Source of the DNA: Gordonia sp. UBA5067
Lineage (GTDB): Bacteria > Actinomycetota > Actinomycetes > Mycobacteriales > Mycobacteriaceae
Reading direction: 5' to 3'
DNA: 64,000 nucleotides
Assembly: GCF_002414845.1 (NCBI RefSeq)
Contig: NZ_DIAX01000045.1
Span: 13,138-77,137, forward strand
How positions within the stretch are numbered: the stretch's first letter is position 1; the number at the start of each line of letters is the position of its first letter. This document shows positions 51,912-60,806 of this stretch, piece after piece. The notes under the pieces were generated by a model that had not been told where the DNA came from, ran no database searches, and saw only the letters and a program-made list of their open reading frames with translations. A program made the translations under genes and the position numbers.

Positions 51912-53126
51912 CTATCGTCGGTACGGCTGGCCGAGGGCGAGCATGGCGATCATGTCGCGCTGGATCTCATTGGTGCCGCCGCCAAAAGTCAGGATGAGTG
52001 ACGAGCGCTGGAACCGCTCCAACCGCCCGAGCAGGTGCGCCCCGGTCGAGCCCGGCCGCAGCGTGGCCGCCGGGCCGATGACCTGCATGAGCAGCCGGTA
52101 TGCCGCGGTGGCGAACTCGGTGCCGTACACCTTGGTCGCCGATGCGTCAGCCGGACTCGGCGCCTCCCCGGAACTCGCCTGTGAGGCGATTTTCCAGTTG
52201 ATCAGCTTGAGGAACTCCACGCCCGCGTGCACTCGGGCCAGATTGGCCCGCACCCACGCGGTGTCGATGACGCGCGCACCGGCGGGGGTCATCGTCTGTT
52301 GTGCCCACTGTGCCGTCTCGCGCAGCGCCGTCTGGATCGGCGCCGCGCTGCACAGGGCGACGCGCTCGTTGTTGAGCTGGTTGGTCACCAGCGACCAGCC
52401 GCCGCCGAGCTCGCCGACCAACGCTGACTTGGGCACCCGCACATCCTGGTAATAGGTTGCGGAGGTATCGACGCCGGCCATGGTGTGCACGGGGGTATAG
52501 CTGAATCCCGTCGCCGTGGTGGGTACCGCGAGCATCGAAATGCCTTTGTGTTTCGCGGCGGTGGGGTCGGTCCGGCATGCCAGCCATACGTAGTCGGCGT
52601 AGGGGATCAGGCTGGTCCACATCTTCTGACCGTTGATGACGAACTCGTCGCCGTCCTCGGCTGCGTTGGTCCGCAGCGCTGCCAGGTCGGTGCCGGCGCC
52701 CGGCTCGGAATAGCCGATGGAGAAGTGGAGTTCGCCGGCGGCGATCTTGGGCAGGAAGAACTTCTTCTGTTCATCGGTGCCGTACGCCATGATCGTCGGC
52801 GCCACGGAGTTGATGGTCAGAAAGGGAACGGGGGCGCCGGCGATGGCGGCCTCGTCGGTGAAGATCAACTGATCCATCATCGACCGGTTGCCGCCGCCGA
52901 ACTCTTCGGGCCACCCCAGCGCGAGCCAGCCGTCGGTACCCATCTGGCGGACCACCTCGCGGTAGGCGTCGCCTTCGCCCACCTCGCCGCCGGCTGAGGT
53001 GAGTGCCGCACGGCGTTCGGGGGTCATGAGCGTGCTGAAGTAGGCGCGCAGCTCCCGGCGCAGCGCCTCCTGCGATTCGGAGTAGGCGATGCGCATCGCG
53101 ATCCAGCTTTCGATTGGGGGGGTCAC
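51912..53126 (-). CDS. fadE26: Steroid acyl-CoA dehydrogenase subunit FadE26 (ChsE4)
   Basis: Acyl-CoA dehydrogenase of 404 residues, homologous to Rv3504; forms a heterotetramer with FadE27. Matches: GWLALGWPEEFGGGNRS near residue 65, FLTINSVAPTIMAYGTDEQ, HFSIGYSEPGAGTDLA, NGQKMWTSL, and FGGGTNEIQRDMIAMLALG at the end. GTG 53126 lies 11 bases past the KstR-like operator; ATG 53096 (MRIAYSESQ) matches the M. tuberculosis N-terminus better and is a good alternative. First gene of the operon, divergent from fdxD. Confidence 0.92.
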   Translation of the reverse strand: MTPPIESWIAMRIAYSESQEALRRELRAYFSTLMTPERRAALTSAGGEVGEGDAYREVVRQMGTDGWLALGWPEEFGGGNRSMMDQLIFTDEAAIAGAPVPFLTINSVAPTIMAYGTDEQKKFFLPKIAAGELHFSIGYSEPGAGTDLAALRTNAAEDGDEFVINGQKMWTSLIPYADYVWLACRTDPTAAKHKGISMLAVPTTATGFSYTPVHTMAGVDTSATYYQDVRVPKSALVGELGGGWSLVTNQLNNERVALCSAAPIQTALRETAQWAQQTMTPAGARVIDTAWVRANLARVHAGVEFLKLINWKIASQASSGEAPSPADASATKVYGTEFATAAYRLLMQVIGPAATLRPGSTGAHLLGRLERFQRSSLILTFGGGTNEIQRDMIAMLALGQPYRR

Positions 53127-53137
53127 TCGCTTGTTTC

Positions 53138-53155
53138 TGTAACACGTTCTAACCT
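53138..53155. promoter_or_regulatory. KstR-like operator between fadE26 and fdxD
   Basis: TGTAACACGTTCTA at 53138-53151 fits the consensus fully. It overlaps TAACCT (53150-53155), a plus-strand -10 located 7 bases before ATG 53163. Confidence 0.85.
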
Positions 53156-53207
53156 GAATCTAATGGGTTCGTCAACCGAGGCGATCCCCGAGGAGAGGAG
53201 TGGTGCG

Positions 53208-53399
53208 ATGCGCATCAGTTGTGACTTCGACCTGTGTGAGTCAAATGCGATCTGCGTCGGGATGGCGCCGGACGTGTTCGAACTCGACGATGACGATTAC
53301 TTGGTTATCCTGCAAGAAGACATCCCGGTCGGGCGTGCCGAAGAGATGCGGCAGGTGGTGGCCAGCTGCCCCAAGTCGGCTTTGACGCTGCACGAATAG
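53208..53399 (+). CDS. fdxD: Ferredoxin FdxD
   Basis: Small ferredoxin of 63 residues, the same length as Rv3503c. Cluster ligands follow the pattern C-x5-C near residues 10-16 (DLCESNAICVG) and a distal Cys-Pro (SCPKSAL), with the second cysteine of the usual set absent, indicating a 3Fe-4S type. Likely electron donor to CYP125 or another KstR-regulon oxygenase. ATG 53208 has GGAGAGGAG upstream. An in-frame ATG at 53163 would be leaderless and add 15 residues. Confidence 0.85.
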   Translation: MRISCDFDLCESNAICVGMAPDVFELDDDDYLVILQEDIPVGRAEEMRQVVASCPKSALTLHE

Positions 53400-53458
53400 A
53401 CGCACCGCCAATTTTTGGGGGTGTCGGCCCGCGTCTCGCTGCGAACCTGTATGGTGCC

Positions 53459-53476
53459 TGAAACAGGTTCTAGTTT
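53459..53476 (+). promoter_or_regulatory. KstR-like operator overlapping -10 of the SDR-mce4 operon
   Basis: TGAAACAGGTTCTA at 53459-53472 fits the consensus fully and merges into TAGTTT (53471-53476). Transcription would start near 53483, giving a leader of about 60 nt. Confidence 0.85.
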
Positions 53477-53544
53477 TGCTGTCCGGTGCGTTGACTGGGA
53501 CGGGCGGAACAGATTCAGCGAAATCGATGTAGCGGAGGACAAGC

Positions 53545-54435
53545 GTGAGTGAATTGCTGGCTGGCCGCGTCGCGGTCGTCACCGGCGCCGGAGCAGGTCT
53601 GGGCCGGGCCGAAGCCATCGGTCTGGCGCGCGCCGGTGCGACGGTGATCGTCAACGATCTCGCAGCGGCCCTGTCCTCGAGTGACGTGCTCGACGAGATT
53701 GCCGCCGCGGGCACTCGTGGTGTCGCGGTGGCAGGCGACATCTCGGCGTCGGAGACGGCGGCGGAGATCATGCGAACCGCCACCGAGGACCTCGGCGGGC
53801 TGGACATCGTCGTCAACAACGCCGGCGTTGTACGCGACACGATGCTGTTCAACATGACCGACGACGAGTGGGACCTGGTGCAACGGGTCCATCTGCGCGG
53901 CCACTTCCTGCTCAACCGCAATGCTGCCGCCTATTGGCGTGAGCGGGCCAAGCGCACCGACGGCACCACCTACGGCCGGTTGATCAATACCTCGTCGGAG
54001 GCGGGTCTGCTCGGGCCGCCCGGCCAGGCGAACTACGCGGCGGCGAAGGCCGGTATCACCGCGCTCACCATGTCGGCCTCACGGGCGCTCAGCCGGTACG
54101 GCGTCACGGCGAACGCGATCTGCCCGCGCGCGCGCACCGCGATGACCGCCGATGTGTTCGGGGACGCTCCGGCCGACGGTGTCGATCCGCTGTCGCCCGA
54201 GCACGTCGTCAAACTTGTCAACTATCTCGCCAGCCCGTCGGCGTCGGCGGTCACCGGCCAGTTGTTCGTCGTTTACGGGCCGAAAGTTACGCTCATGGCT
54301 GCGCCGGAGATCGCCGAGGTCTTCGCCGCGGGTGGGGACGACTGGTCCGGGGATGAACTGGAAGAGACGCTGAACAGCTATTTCGGTGCCCGTGACCCCC
54401 AGGTGGGCTTCTCGGCCAACGCCTTGATCAACTGA
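53545..54435 (+). CDS. Short-chain dehydrogenase (Rv3502c-like, ChsB1-type)
   Basis: SDR of 296 residues of the 17beta-HSD type 4 class. Cofactor site VVTGAGAGLGRAEAIGLA near residue 11, VVNNAGVVRDTMLFNMTDDEWDLVQRVHLRGHF, catalytic Tyr/Lys in ANYAAAKAGITAL. Rv3502c, in the same place next to mce4, is a 3-hydroxyacyl-CoA dehydrogenase of side-chain degradation. GTG 53545 has GGAGG upstream. Probably first gene of the transcript that continues into yrbE4A. Confidence 0.87.
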   Translation: MSELLAGRVAVVTGAGAGLGRAEAIGLARAGATVIVNDLAAALSSSDVLDEIAAAGTRGVAVAGDISASETAAEIMRTATEDLGGLDIVVNNAGVVRDTMLFNMTDDEWDLVQRVHLRGHFLLNRNAAAYWRERAKRTDGTTYGRLINTSSEAGLLGPPGQANYAAAKAGITALTMSASRALSRYGVTANAICPRARTAMTADVFGDAPADGVDPLSPEHVVKLVNYLASPSASAVTGQLFVVYGPKVTLMAAPEIAEVFAAGGDDWSGDELEETLNSYFGARDPQVGFSANALIN

Positions 54436-54494
54436 CTAACGATTAAGTACAACGCATGATAGGTTCGCCAAAGCCTATGGGGGAGGGAGTGTCG

Positions 54495-55259
54495 GTGCTC
54501 ACAAAGCTGTCCACGCCGTTCGCGGCTTTCGGCGACTTTTTTGCGCTCACCACCGAGGCCAGTCGCGAACTCTTCCGCCGCCCCTTCCAGTGGCGCGAAA
54601 CTGTCGAGTGCTCGTGGGCCATCGCGCGCGTCTCCATGGTTCCGACGTTGCTCGTGGCGATCCCGTTCACCGTGCTGGTGAGTTTCACGCTGAACATCCT
54701 GCTGCGCGAGATCGGCGCGCAGGACTTGTCCGGAGCGGGCGCGGCCCTGGGCACCATCACCCAGATCGGCCCGATCGTCACCGTGCTGATCGTCGCCGGC
54801 GCCGGTGCCACGGCGATCTGCGCCGATCTCGGCGCCCGCACGATCCGCGAAGAGATCGATGCGATGAAGGTACTGGGCATCAATCCGATTCATCGGCTGG
54901 TGGTCCCGCGCGTGGTGGCCTCGACGGGTGTCGCGCTGTTGCTCAACAGCCTGGTCTGCACCATCGGCATCGGCGGCGGATTCGTGTTCTCGGTCTACCT
55001 CCAGGACGTCAATCCCGGTGCATTCCTTGCGAACCTGACCCTGCTGACCGGCTTGGGAGAGTTGATGATCTCGATGGTCAAGGCCGCACTCTTCGGCCTC
55101 TTCGCCGGCCTGGTCGCCTGTTACCAGGGGCTCAACGTCTCCGGTGGCGCGAAGGGCGTCGGTGACGCCGTCAACGAAACGGTCGTCTACTCGTTCATGG
55201 CCCTGTTCGTCGTCAACATCGTGGTGACGGCGGTTGGACTGACGGCGACGGGGAGCTGA
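54495..55259 (+). CDS. yrbE4A: Mce4 transporter permease YrbE4A
   Basis: MlaE-family permease of 254 residues with several transmembrane helices, homologous to Rv3501c. Shows LREIGAQDLSGAGAALGTITQIGP and TAICADLGARTIREEIDAMKVLGINPIHRLVVPRV, the conserved EExDAMxxLG loop. GTG 54495 (MLTKLSTPF...) follows GGGAGGGAG and aligns with the M. tuberculosis N-terminus; ATG 54456 and 54477 are less likely. Couples Mce4 sterol import to an ATPase (MceG) encoded elsewhere. Confidence 0.93.
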   Translation: MLTKLSTPFAAFGDFFALTTEASRELFRRPFQWRETVECSWAIARVSMVPTLLVAIPFTVLVSFTLNILLREIGAQDLSGAGAALGTITQIGPIVTVLIVAGAGATAICADLGARTIREEIDAMKVLGINPIHRLVVPRVVASTGVALLLNSLVCTIGIGGGFVFSVYLQDVNPGAFLANLTLLTGLGELMISMVKAALFGLFAGLVACYQGLNVSGGAKGVGDAVNETVVYSFMALFVVNIVVTAVGLTATGS

Positions 55260-55261
55260 CC

Positions 55262-56113
55262 ATGGTCCTGCCAACGGCGACCTATCTCCGGCGCACCCGC
55301 GTCGCGCTCAAGCGCTCCGGTGACAGCTGGGCGCAGATCGGCGACCAGGCGCTGTTCTACTGGGACAGCATCGCCTCGATCCCGCGGGCCCTGAAGCACT
55401 ATAAGAAGGAGACGCTGCGGCTCATCGCCGAGATCTCGATGGGCACAGGTGCTCTGGCGATGATCGGCGGCACGGTCGTCGTCGTCGGCTTCCTCACCCT
55501 GTTCACCGGCGGAACCATTGCGGTACAGGGCTACAACTCACTGTCCAACATCGGCATCGAGGCGCTCACCGGCTTCTTCTCGGCGTTCATCAACGTCCGT
55601 ATCGCGGTGCCCGTCATCGCCGGCATCGCGCTGGCCGCGACGATCGGCGCGGGTGCGACGGCACAACTCGGAGCAATGCGGGTCAGTGAGGAGATCGACG
55701 CGCTGGAGACGATGGCGATCCACTCCATCCCCTACCTGGTGTCCACCCGGATTATTGCGGGGCTGGTCGCGATCATTCCGCTCTACGCACTTGCCTCGTT
55801 GGCATCGTTTCTGGCCAGTCGCATGGCGACGGTCTTCCTCTACGGGCAATCACCGGGCGTCTACGACCACTACTTCAACACCTTCCTCATCCCGTCGGAC
55901 ATCTTGTGGTCCTTCGCGCAGGCGATCTGCATGGCCATCGCCGTGATGATGATCCACACCTACTACGGCTACACCGCCTCGGGCGGTCCGGTGGGCGTGG
56001 GCGTCGCGGTCGGCAACGCCGTGCGCACGTCGCTCGTCGTGGTCGTCGTGATCACGCTGCTCACCTCGCTCGCCATCTATGGCGCCGATGGCAAGTTCAA
56101 TCTGGCGGGGTAG
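55262..56113 (+). CDS. yrbE4B: Mce4 transporter permease YrbE4B
   Basis: MlaE-family permease of 283 residues, partner of YrbE4A. Conserved loop QLGAMRVSEEIDALETMAIHSIPYLVSTRII; hydrophobic segments around residues 60-85, 105-130, 150-ish loop, 165-190, 210-235 and 245-270. ATG 55262, 2 bp after the yrbE4A stop. Homologue of Rv3500c. Confidence 0.93.
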   Translation: MVLPTATYLRRTRVALKRSGDSWAQIGDQALFYWDSIASIPRALKHYKKETLRLIAEISMGTGALAMIGGTVVVVGFLTLFTGGTIAVQGYNSLSNIGIEALTGFFSAFINVRIAVPVIAGIALAATIGAGATAQLGAMRVSEEIDALETMAIHSIPYLVSTRIIAGLVAIIPLYALASLASFLASRMATVFLYGQSPGVYDHYFNTFLIPSDILWSFAQAICMAIAVMMIHTYYGYTASGGPVGVGVAVGNAVRTSLVVVVVITLLTSLAIYGADGKFNLAG

Positions 56114-56117
56114 GGCG

Positions 56118-57296
56118 ATGATCGGAGCAAACGAACGAAGCATTGCGGCGCGCCGGATCGCCGCGGCCGTCATGGTCGGCGCGCTGGTCCTCGTGGTCGC
56201 CGGCGCCGCCGGCCAGTTCCTCGGCTGGTTCAAGTCGACGGTGCCGGTGACGGTGGTGGCGCCGCGCGCCGGACTGGTGATGAATCCCGACGCCAAGGTG
56301 AAGTTGCGCGGTGTCGAGGTGGGGCGGGTGCGGTCGATCACCGAACAGGACGGGCATGCCGTGCTCGCCCTGGCGATCAACAGCGACCAGCTGCGCGACA
56401 TCCCCGGCAACGTCACCGCCGACATCAAGTCGAACACGATCTTCGGTGCCAAAGCGGTCACGCTCGTCGAACCCGCCGAAGGCGCCGCCGGAACGCTGCA
56501 ATCCGGCGCGACGATTGACGCCAAGCACGTCACCGTCGAGCTGAACACGGTGTACCAGCGCTTGGTCACCATCCTGGCGGAGTTGCAGCCGGACAAGCTC
56601 AATGCGGCGGTCGGGGCGATTACCACCGCCCTCGACGGCAACGGCGACGCGATCGGCCGGGGCATCGACAGCCTGTCCAGGCTGCTGGGCAAGACAAATC
56701 CGCACCTGGGCGAGTTGACCACGCTGATCAACGAGACATCGGCGACGATGAACCTCTACGCGGGTGCGATGCCGAACCTGATGCGAACCGTTGACAATGC
56801 GGTATTCCTGGGCAATACCCTGCTGGACAACCGGTCCAACTTCGACGCGCTGTTGGTCAACGCCACCGGCATGGCCAACACCGGCAACGGGATGATTGAG
56901 CCGAAGAAGGCCCAGGTCATTGCGATGCTCAACGACTCGAACCCGACGATGGCGCTGCTCGGCTACAACGCGCCGGGCATCGCCTGCTTCATTCGTACCG
57001 CTGCGGCGGGATTGAAGATCGGCGCCCCGATCTTCGGTCTCAACGACGGTGTCCTCAAGCTCAATGCCGGTCTACTGCCCGGCAAGGACCAGTACCAGTA
57101 CCCAGAGGACCTGCCCCAGGTTCGCGGGGCGGCCCCGCCGACCTGCGAGAACGGCCTGTCCAATCCACGTACCAAGACCAAGGCGAACTTCCTCGTGATC
57201 GACAACGCACCGCGGCCCTACCAGCCGCGTACTCAGCCGAAGCTGAACACGTCCAAGGTTTTCCAGTTGCTGTTCGGAGCACCGCCTCGTGGATAG
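56118..57296 (+). CDS. mce4A: Mce4A, sterol-import MCE protein
   Basis: MCE/MlaD-domain protein of 392 residues, homologous to Rv3499c. Single N-terminal membrane helix (about 12-35), MCE domain opening VTVVAPRAGLVMNPDAKVKLRGVEVGRV (about 40-125), then the long helical needle-forming region and a Pro-rich C-terminus. Part of the heterohexameric Mce4 channel that carries cholesterol across the periplasm. ATG 56118, 4 bp after yrbE4B; overlaps mce4B by 8 bp. Confidence 0.93.
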   Translation: MIGANERSIAARRIAAAVMVGALVLVVAGAAGQFLGWFKSTVPVTVVAPRAGLVMNPDAKVKLRGVEVGRVRSITEQDGHAVLALAINSDQLRDIPGNVTADIKSNTIFGAKAVTLVEPAEGAAGTLQSGATIDAKHVTVELNTVYQRLVTILAELQPDKLNAAVGAITTALDGNGDAIGRGIDSLSRLLGKTNPHLGELTTLINETSATMNLYAGAMPNLMRTVDNAVFLGNTLLDNRSNFDALLVNATGMANTGNGMIEPKKAQVIAMLNDSNPTMALLGYNAPGIACFIRTAAAGLKIGAPIFGLNDGVLKLNAGLLPGKDQYQYPEDLPQVRGAAPPTCENGLSNPRTKTKANFLVIDNAPRPYQPRTQPKLNTSKVFQLLFGAPPRG

Positions 57297-58350
57297 TCGC
57301 GCGCGCGAGTTTCGCGCCACAGTCATCAAACTCGGTGCCTTCGGCACCGCCATGGTGCTCGTCTTCGCCGGGCTGGTGGCCGTCTTCAGCAGCTTCCAAG
57401 GCAGCCGGACCCACTCCTATTCGGCACTGTTCACCAGTGCCTCGGCGATCAAGACCGGCGCCAAGGTGAAGATCGCCGGCGTCGACGTCGGTTCGGTTCG
57501 CGACGTGGGACTGACCGGTGACAACGTGGCCCGGCTGGGGTTCTCGGTGGACCGGAAGTATCCGCTGCCCAAGTCGGTGCAGGCACTCATCCGCTACGAG
57601 AACCTCACCGGTGACCGATATGTCGAGTTGCGCCGCGGCGCCGGCGACCCGGGACAGGCCCTTTCCCCCGGTTCGACGCTGCCGGTCACGCAGACCGAGC
57701 CGGCCCTGGATCTCGACAAGTTGCTGGGCGGGTTCAAACCGCTGTTCCGGACTCTGGACGGCAAGCAGGTCAACGAGTTGTCCGGCAGTTTGATCCACGT
57801 GTTCCAAGACGAGCAGATGGGCCCGGCCCTCAACCAGCTGTTGGGTATGACGGCTCAGCTCACCGACGCCCTCGCTGATCGTGACCAGTTGATCGGTTCG
57901 GTCATCGACAACCTGAACTCGATGCTGAGCACATTGGACGCCGATCGGACCGGGCTGATCGACAGCATCGACCGCCTCGAAGGTCTCATGACCGGGCTGG
58001 CCGGCCAGAAGGAGATCATCGGGTCGTCCTTGACGTCGACCGCCGCGGTCGCGACCGACATGGCCCGCCTGCTCGGCGATACGCGGCCGGGCCTGCAGAA
58101 CATGGTGCGCAATCTCGGTCGCACCTCCGAGGAGGTCATCCGCGGCGAGGACTTCATCCGGCCGCTGCTGTCCCGCCTGCCCGGGGACTTCAAGAGCCTG
58201 TCCAACCTGGGCAGTTATGGCGCGTGGCTGCAGATCTGGATCTGTCGTCAGCGACTGATCTTCGGTGCACCGGGCACGCCGCAGTTGATCATCCCGACCA
58301 TCGACGCGCTGGGCGACACCCAGAAGGCCGGCGGAAGGTGCCAGATGTGA
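57289..58350 (+). CDS. mce4B: Mce4B, sterol-import MCE protein
   Basis: MCE protein of 353 residues, homologous to Rv3498c. N-terminal membrane helix (about 15-35), MCE domain SYSALFTSASAIKTGAKVKIAGVDVGSV, helical region, and short Cys-containing C-terminus. GTG 57289 overlaps mce4A; stop overlaps mce4C (GTGA). Confidence 0.92.
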   Translation: MDSRAREFRATVIKLGAFGTAMVLVFAGLVAVFSSFQGSRTHSYSALFTSASAIKTGAKVKIAGVDVGSVRDVGLTGDNVARLGFSVDRKYPLPKSVQALIRYENLTGDRYVELRRGAGDPGQALSPGSTLPVTQTEPALDLDKLLGGFKPLFRTLDGKQVNELSGSLIHVFQDEQMGPALNQLLGMTAQLTDALADRDQLIGSVIDNLNSMLSTLDADRTGLIDSIDRLEGLMTGLAGQKEIIGSSLTSTAAVATDMARLLGDTRPGLQNMVRNLGRTSEEVIRGEDFIRPLLSRLPGDFKSLSNLGSYGAWLQIWICRQRLIFGAPGTPQLIIPTIDALGDTQKAGGRCQM

Positions 58351-59543
58351 CCGACTCGCCTCCCGAAGTCCACCGCAGCGGCTCGAACTCCGCCGATGTC
58401 GAACGCGATTCCGCGCGCGGTCAGCGCACCCGCGCAAAGACCGGCATCATCGGCTTCCTCGTGATCGGCCTAGTGGTGCTGACCGCACTCCAAATGAACA
58501 ATTTGCCGTTCCTGGCGCCGGTGAGCACGTATCGGGCCTTCTTCGACGACGCGGGCGGTCTGGTGCCCGGTGATGTCGTCGCGGTCGCCGGCGTCAACAT
58601 CGGCAGCGTCGAGAACATCGCGCTGGCCAACACCCCCGATGGTACGAAGGCTGCGGTACGGTTCCGGATCAACGACAAGGTCAACCTCGGTGTCGACACG
58701 CAGGCGGCAATCAAGACCGAGACCGTGCTGGGCCGGCGCAACCTCACCCTGATCCCCCACGGCCCCGGCCGGATCTTGCCCGGCGGGGAGATTGCAAACG
58801 AGAACACCGTCGCGCCGTATTCGCTGACCGATGCCCTCGACAATGCCTCGGGCACCCTCGAGGAGACCGATACCGATCAGCTGCGCGTCGCGGTCGACAC
58901 GCTGTCGCGGACCTTCTCCGCGACGCCGGCCTCGGTGCGCGGCGCCGTCGACGGCGTCGCCCGGCTGTCCCAGGTGATCGCCGACCGGGATAAGTCGCTG
59001 CGCGAACTATTGGGCCGGGCAGATCGGGTCAGCGCGGTGCTCGGCGATCGCAATGATCAGGTGAATCGCCTGCTGTTGAATGCAAACGCCCTGTTGGGCG
59101 AGCTGCAGAGCCGGTCCAACGCTCTCGACGAGATCATCACCGGTGCGCGCGACGTCACTACCCAGATCCGGGGCTTCATCGCGGAGAACAACGCGCAACT
59201 CGCACCGGTGCTCGCGAAACTCGACCGGGTGATGCAGATTCTCATCGACAAGAAGTCCGATCTGACCCAGGCGATCGACCGGCTCGGCCCGTACGCGAAT
59301 CTGCTCGGCGAAGCAGTCGCCTCTGGTCCGTACTTCTCGTCCCTGGTCGGCGTGCCGACGTTCGGTGACTACACAGCGGTCTTCATGAAGGCGCTCCAGC
59401 GCAAGTACCCAGAGATATTCCAGGCGTTCTGGTTCACCGGGGGTAACTTCGACCCGACGCGTTACCGCATCGAACCCGGGTTCGACCCGAATAAGCCGAG
59501 GCCGCCAGCGCCGAAGATCGAATACCCGAAGCCGGGGAGGTAG
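58347..59543 (+). CDS. mce4C: Mce4C, sterol-import MCE protein
   Basis: MCE protein of 398 residues, homologous to Rv3497c. Unusually long charged N-terminus (about 30 residues), membrane helix near 33-50, MCE domain STYRAFFDDAGGLVPGDVVAVAGVNIGSV, then helices and a Pro-rich end. GTG 58347 overlaps the mce4B stop. Confidence 0.92.
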   Translation: MTDSPPEVHRSGSNSADVERDSARGQRTRAKTGIIGFLVIGLVVLTALQMNNLPFLAPVSTYRAFFDDAGGLVPGDVVAVAGVNIGSVENIALANTPDGTKAAVRFRINDKVNLGVDTQAAIKTETVLGRRNLTLIPHGPGRILPGGEIANENTVAPYSLTDALDNASGTLEETDTDQLRVAVDTLSRTFSATPASVRGAVDGVARLSQVIADRDKSLRELLGRADRVSAVLGDRNDQVNRLLLNANALLGELQSRSNALDEIITGARDVTTQIRGFIAENNAQLAPVLAKLDRVMQILIDKKSDLTQAIDRLGPYANLLGEAVASGPYFSSLVGVPTFGDYTAVFMKALQRKYPEIFQAFWFTGGNFDPTRYRIEPGFDPNKPRPPAPKIEYPKPGR

Positions 59544-59546
59544 GGC

Positions 59547-60806
59547 ATGACGTACGCAAAACGGATGTGGCTCTCGGCAATTGCCGTCCTCACCGCGCTG
59601 CTGATCCTGGTGGTGGGCTACTTCGGGTTCCAGAAGGCGACCACCGACACGGTCACCGCCTACTTCCGCTCGGTGAGTGGGCTGTTCGCCGGCGATCCGG
59701 TGCGGGTACTCGGTGTCAACGTCGGGCGCGTGGTCTCGATCGAACCGCAGTCCGATGCGGTCAAGGTCCGGATGCGTCTGCATCGCTCGGTTGACGTCCC
59801 GGCCGACGCGAAGGCGCTGATCATCGCGCAATCGCTGGTCTCCGGTCGTTTCGTCCAGCTCGCTCCGGTCTACTCCAGTGGGCCCAAACTGGTTGGCGGC
59901 GCCGACATTCCGATGAACCGGACGGCCGTTCCCATGGAGTGGGACGATCTCAAAATGCAGCTGACCCGGCTCACCGACGCGATCGGGCCGGACAGCACTG
60001 GAAGTAGCACCGCCACTCGGGCACTCGGCGTCGCCGATCGCAACCTCGAGGGCAATGGCGAGTCGATCAACAAGTCGATCAGGCAGATGTCCAAGGTGAT
60101 GGGCACCCTGTCGGCGGGGCGCGGTGACCTGTTCTCAACGATTCGCAGTCTGCAGAAGCTGACCGAGGCATTGTCGTCGAGCCATGAGCAACTGATGCAG
60201 TTCAACGGCCGGATCGCCTCGGTCTCCGCGGTCTTGTCCAACACCGATGGCCTCAATGACGCGCTGCGCGGGCTCGACTCGGCGATGACCGATATCAAGA
60301 AGTTCCTCGACACCAACGGGGCGGCGATGACGTCGTCGGTCCAGCAGATCGCCACCGCCACGAATCTGGTGCGCGAGAAGGATGCGCAACTGCGCGGCCT
60401 GCTGCACTCGGCACCCACGCAGCTCTCCAACTTCTACAACATCTACAACCCGTTGACCGGTTCGCTCGGCGGCATCTTCGGGCTGGGTATGGGCTCGAAC
60501 CTCATAACACTGCTGTGCGGCACCATGGAGGCCAACAATCGGCCCGGACAGAGTCAGGCCGAGGTCGACAAGTGTGTCGATGTGCTGGCGCCGGTACTCA
60601 AGTCGCTGGTGATGAACTACCCGCCGTTCTTGATCAACCCCGTTCAGGGCCAGAATGCGCTGCCGCGCCAGATCAGCTACCAGAACGCCGACGTCAAAGC
60701 GCGTGCCCAGCAGGGCATTCGGGATCTCGATGAACAGACCCGCCGGTCCAATGGACTGCCGAACCCGCTGGGTGGAATGTTGGTGCCTTACGGAGCGGAG
60801 CGGTAG
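59547..60806 (+). CDS. mce4D: Mce4D, sterol-import MCE protein
   Basis: MCE protein of 419 residues, homologous to Rv3496c. Membrane helix near 8-26, MCE domain VTAYFRSVSGLFAGDPVRVLGVNVGRV, long helical region. Starts 3 bp after mce4C and overlaps mce4E by 1 bp. Confidence 0.92.
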   Translation: MTYAKRMWLSAIAVLTALLILVVGYFGFQKATTDTVTAYFRSVSGLFAGDPVRVLGVNVGRVVSIEPQSDAVKVRMRLHRSVDVPADAKALIIAQSLVSGRFVQLAPVYSSGPKLVGGADIPMNRTAVPMEWDDLKMQLTRLTDAIGPDSTGSSTATRALGVADRNLEGNGESINKSIRQMSKVMGTLSAGRGDLFSTIRSLQKLTEALSSSHEQLMQFNGRIASVSAVLSNTDGLNDALRGLDSAMTDIKKFLDTNGAAMTSSVQQIATATNLVREKDAQLRGLLHSAPTQLSNFYNIYNPLTGSLGGIFGLGMGSNLITLLCGTMEANNRPGQSQAEVDKCVDVLAPVLKSLVMNYPPFLINPVQGQNALPRQISYQNADVKARAQQGIRDLDEQTRRSNGLPNPLGGMLVPYGAER

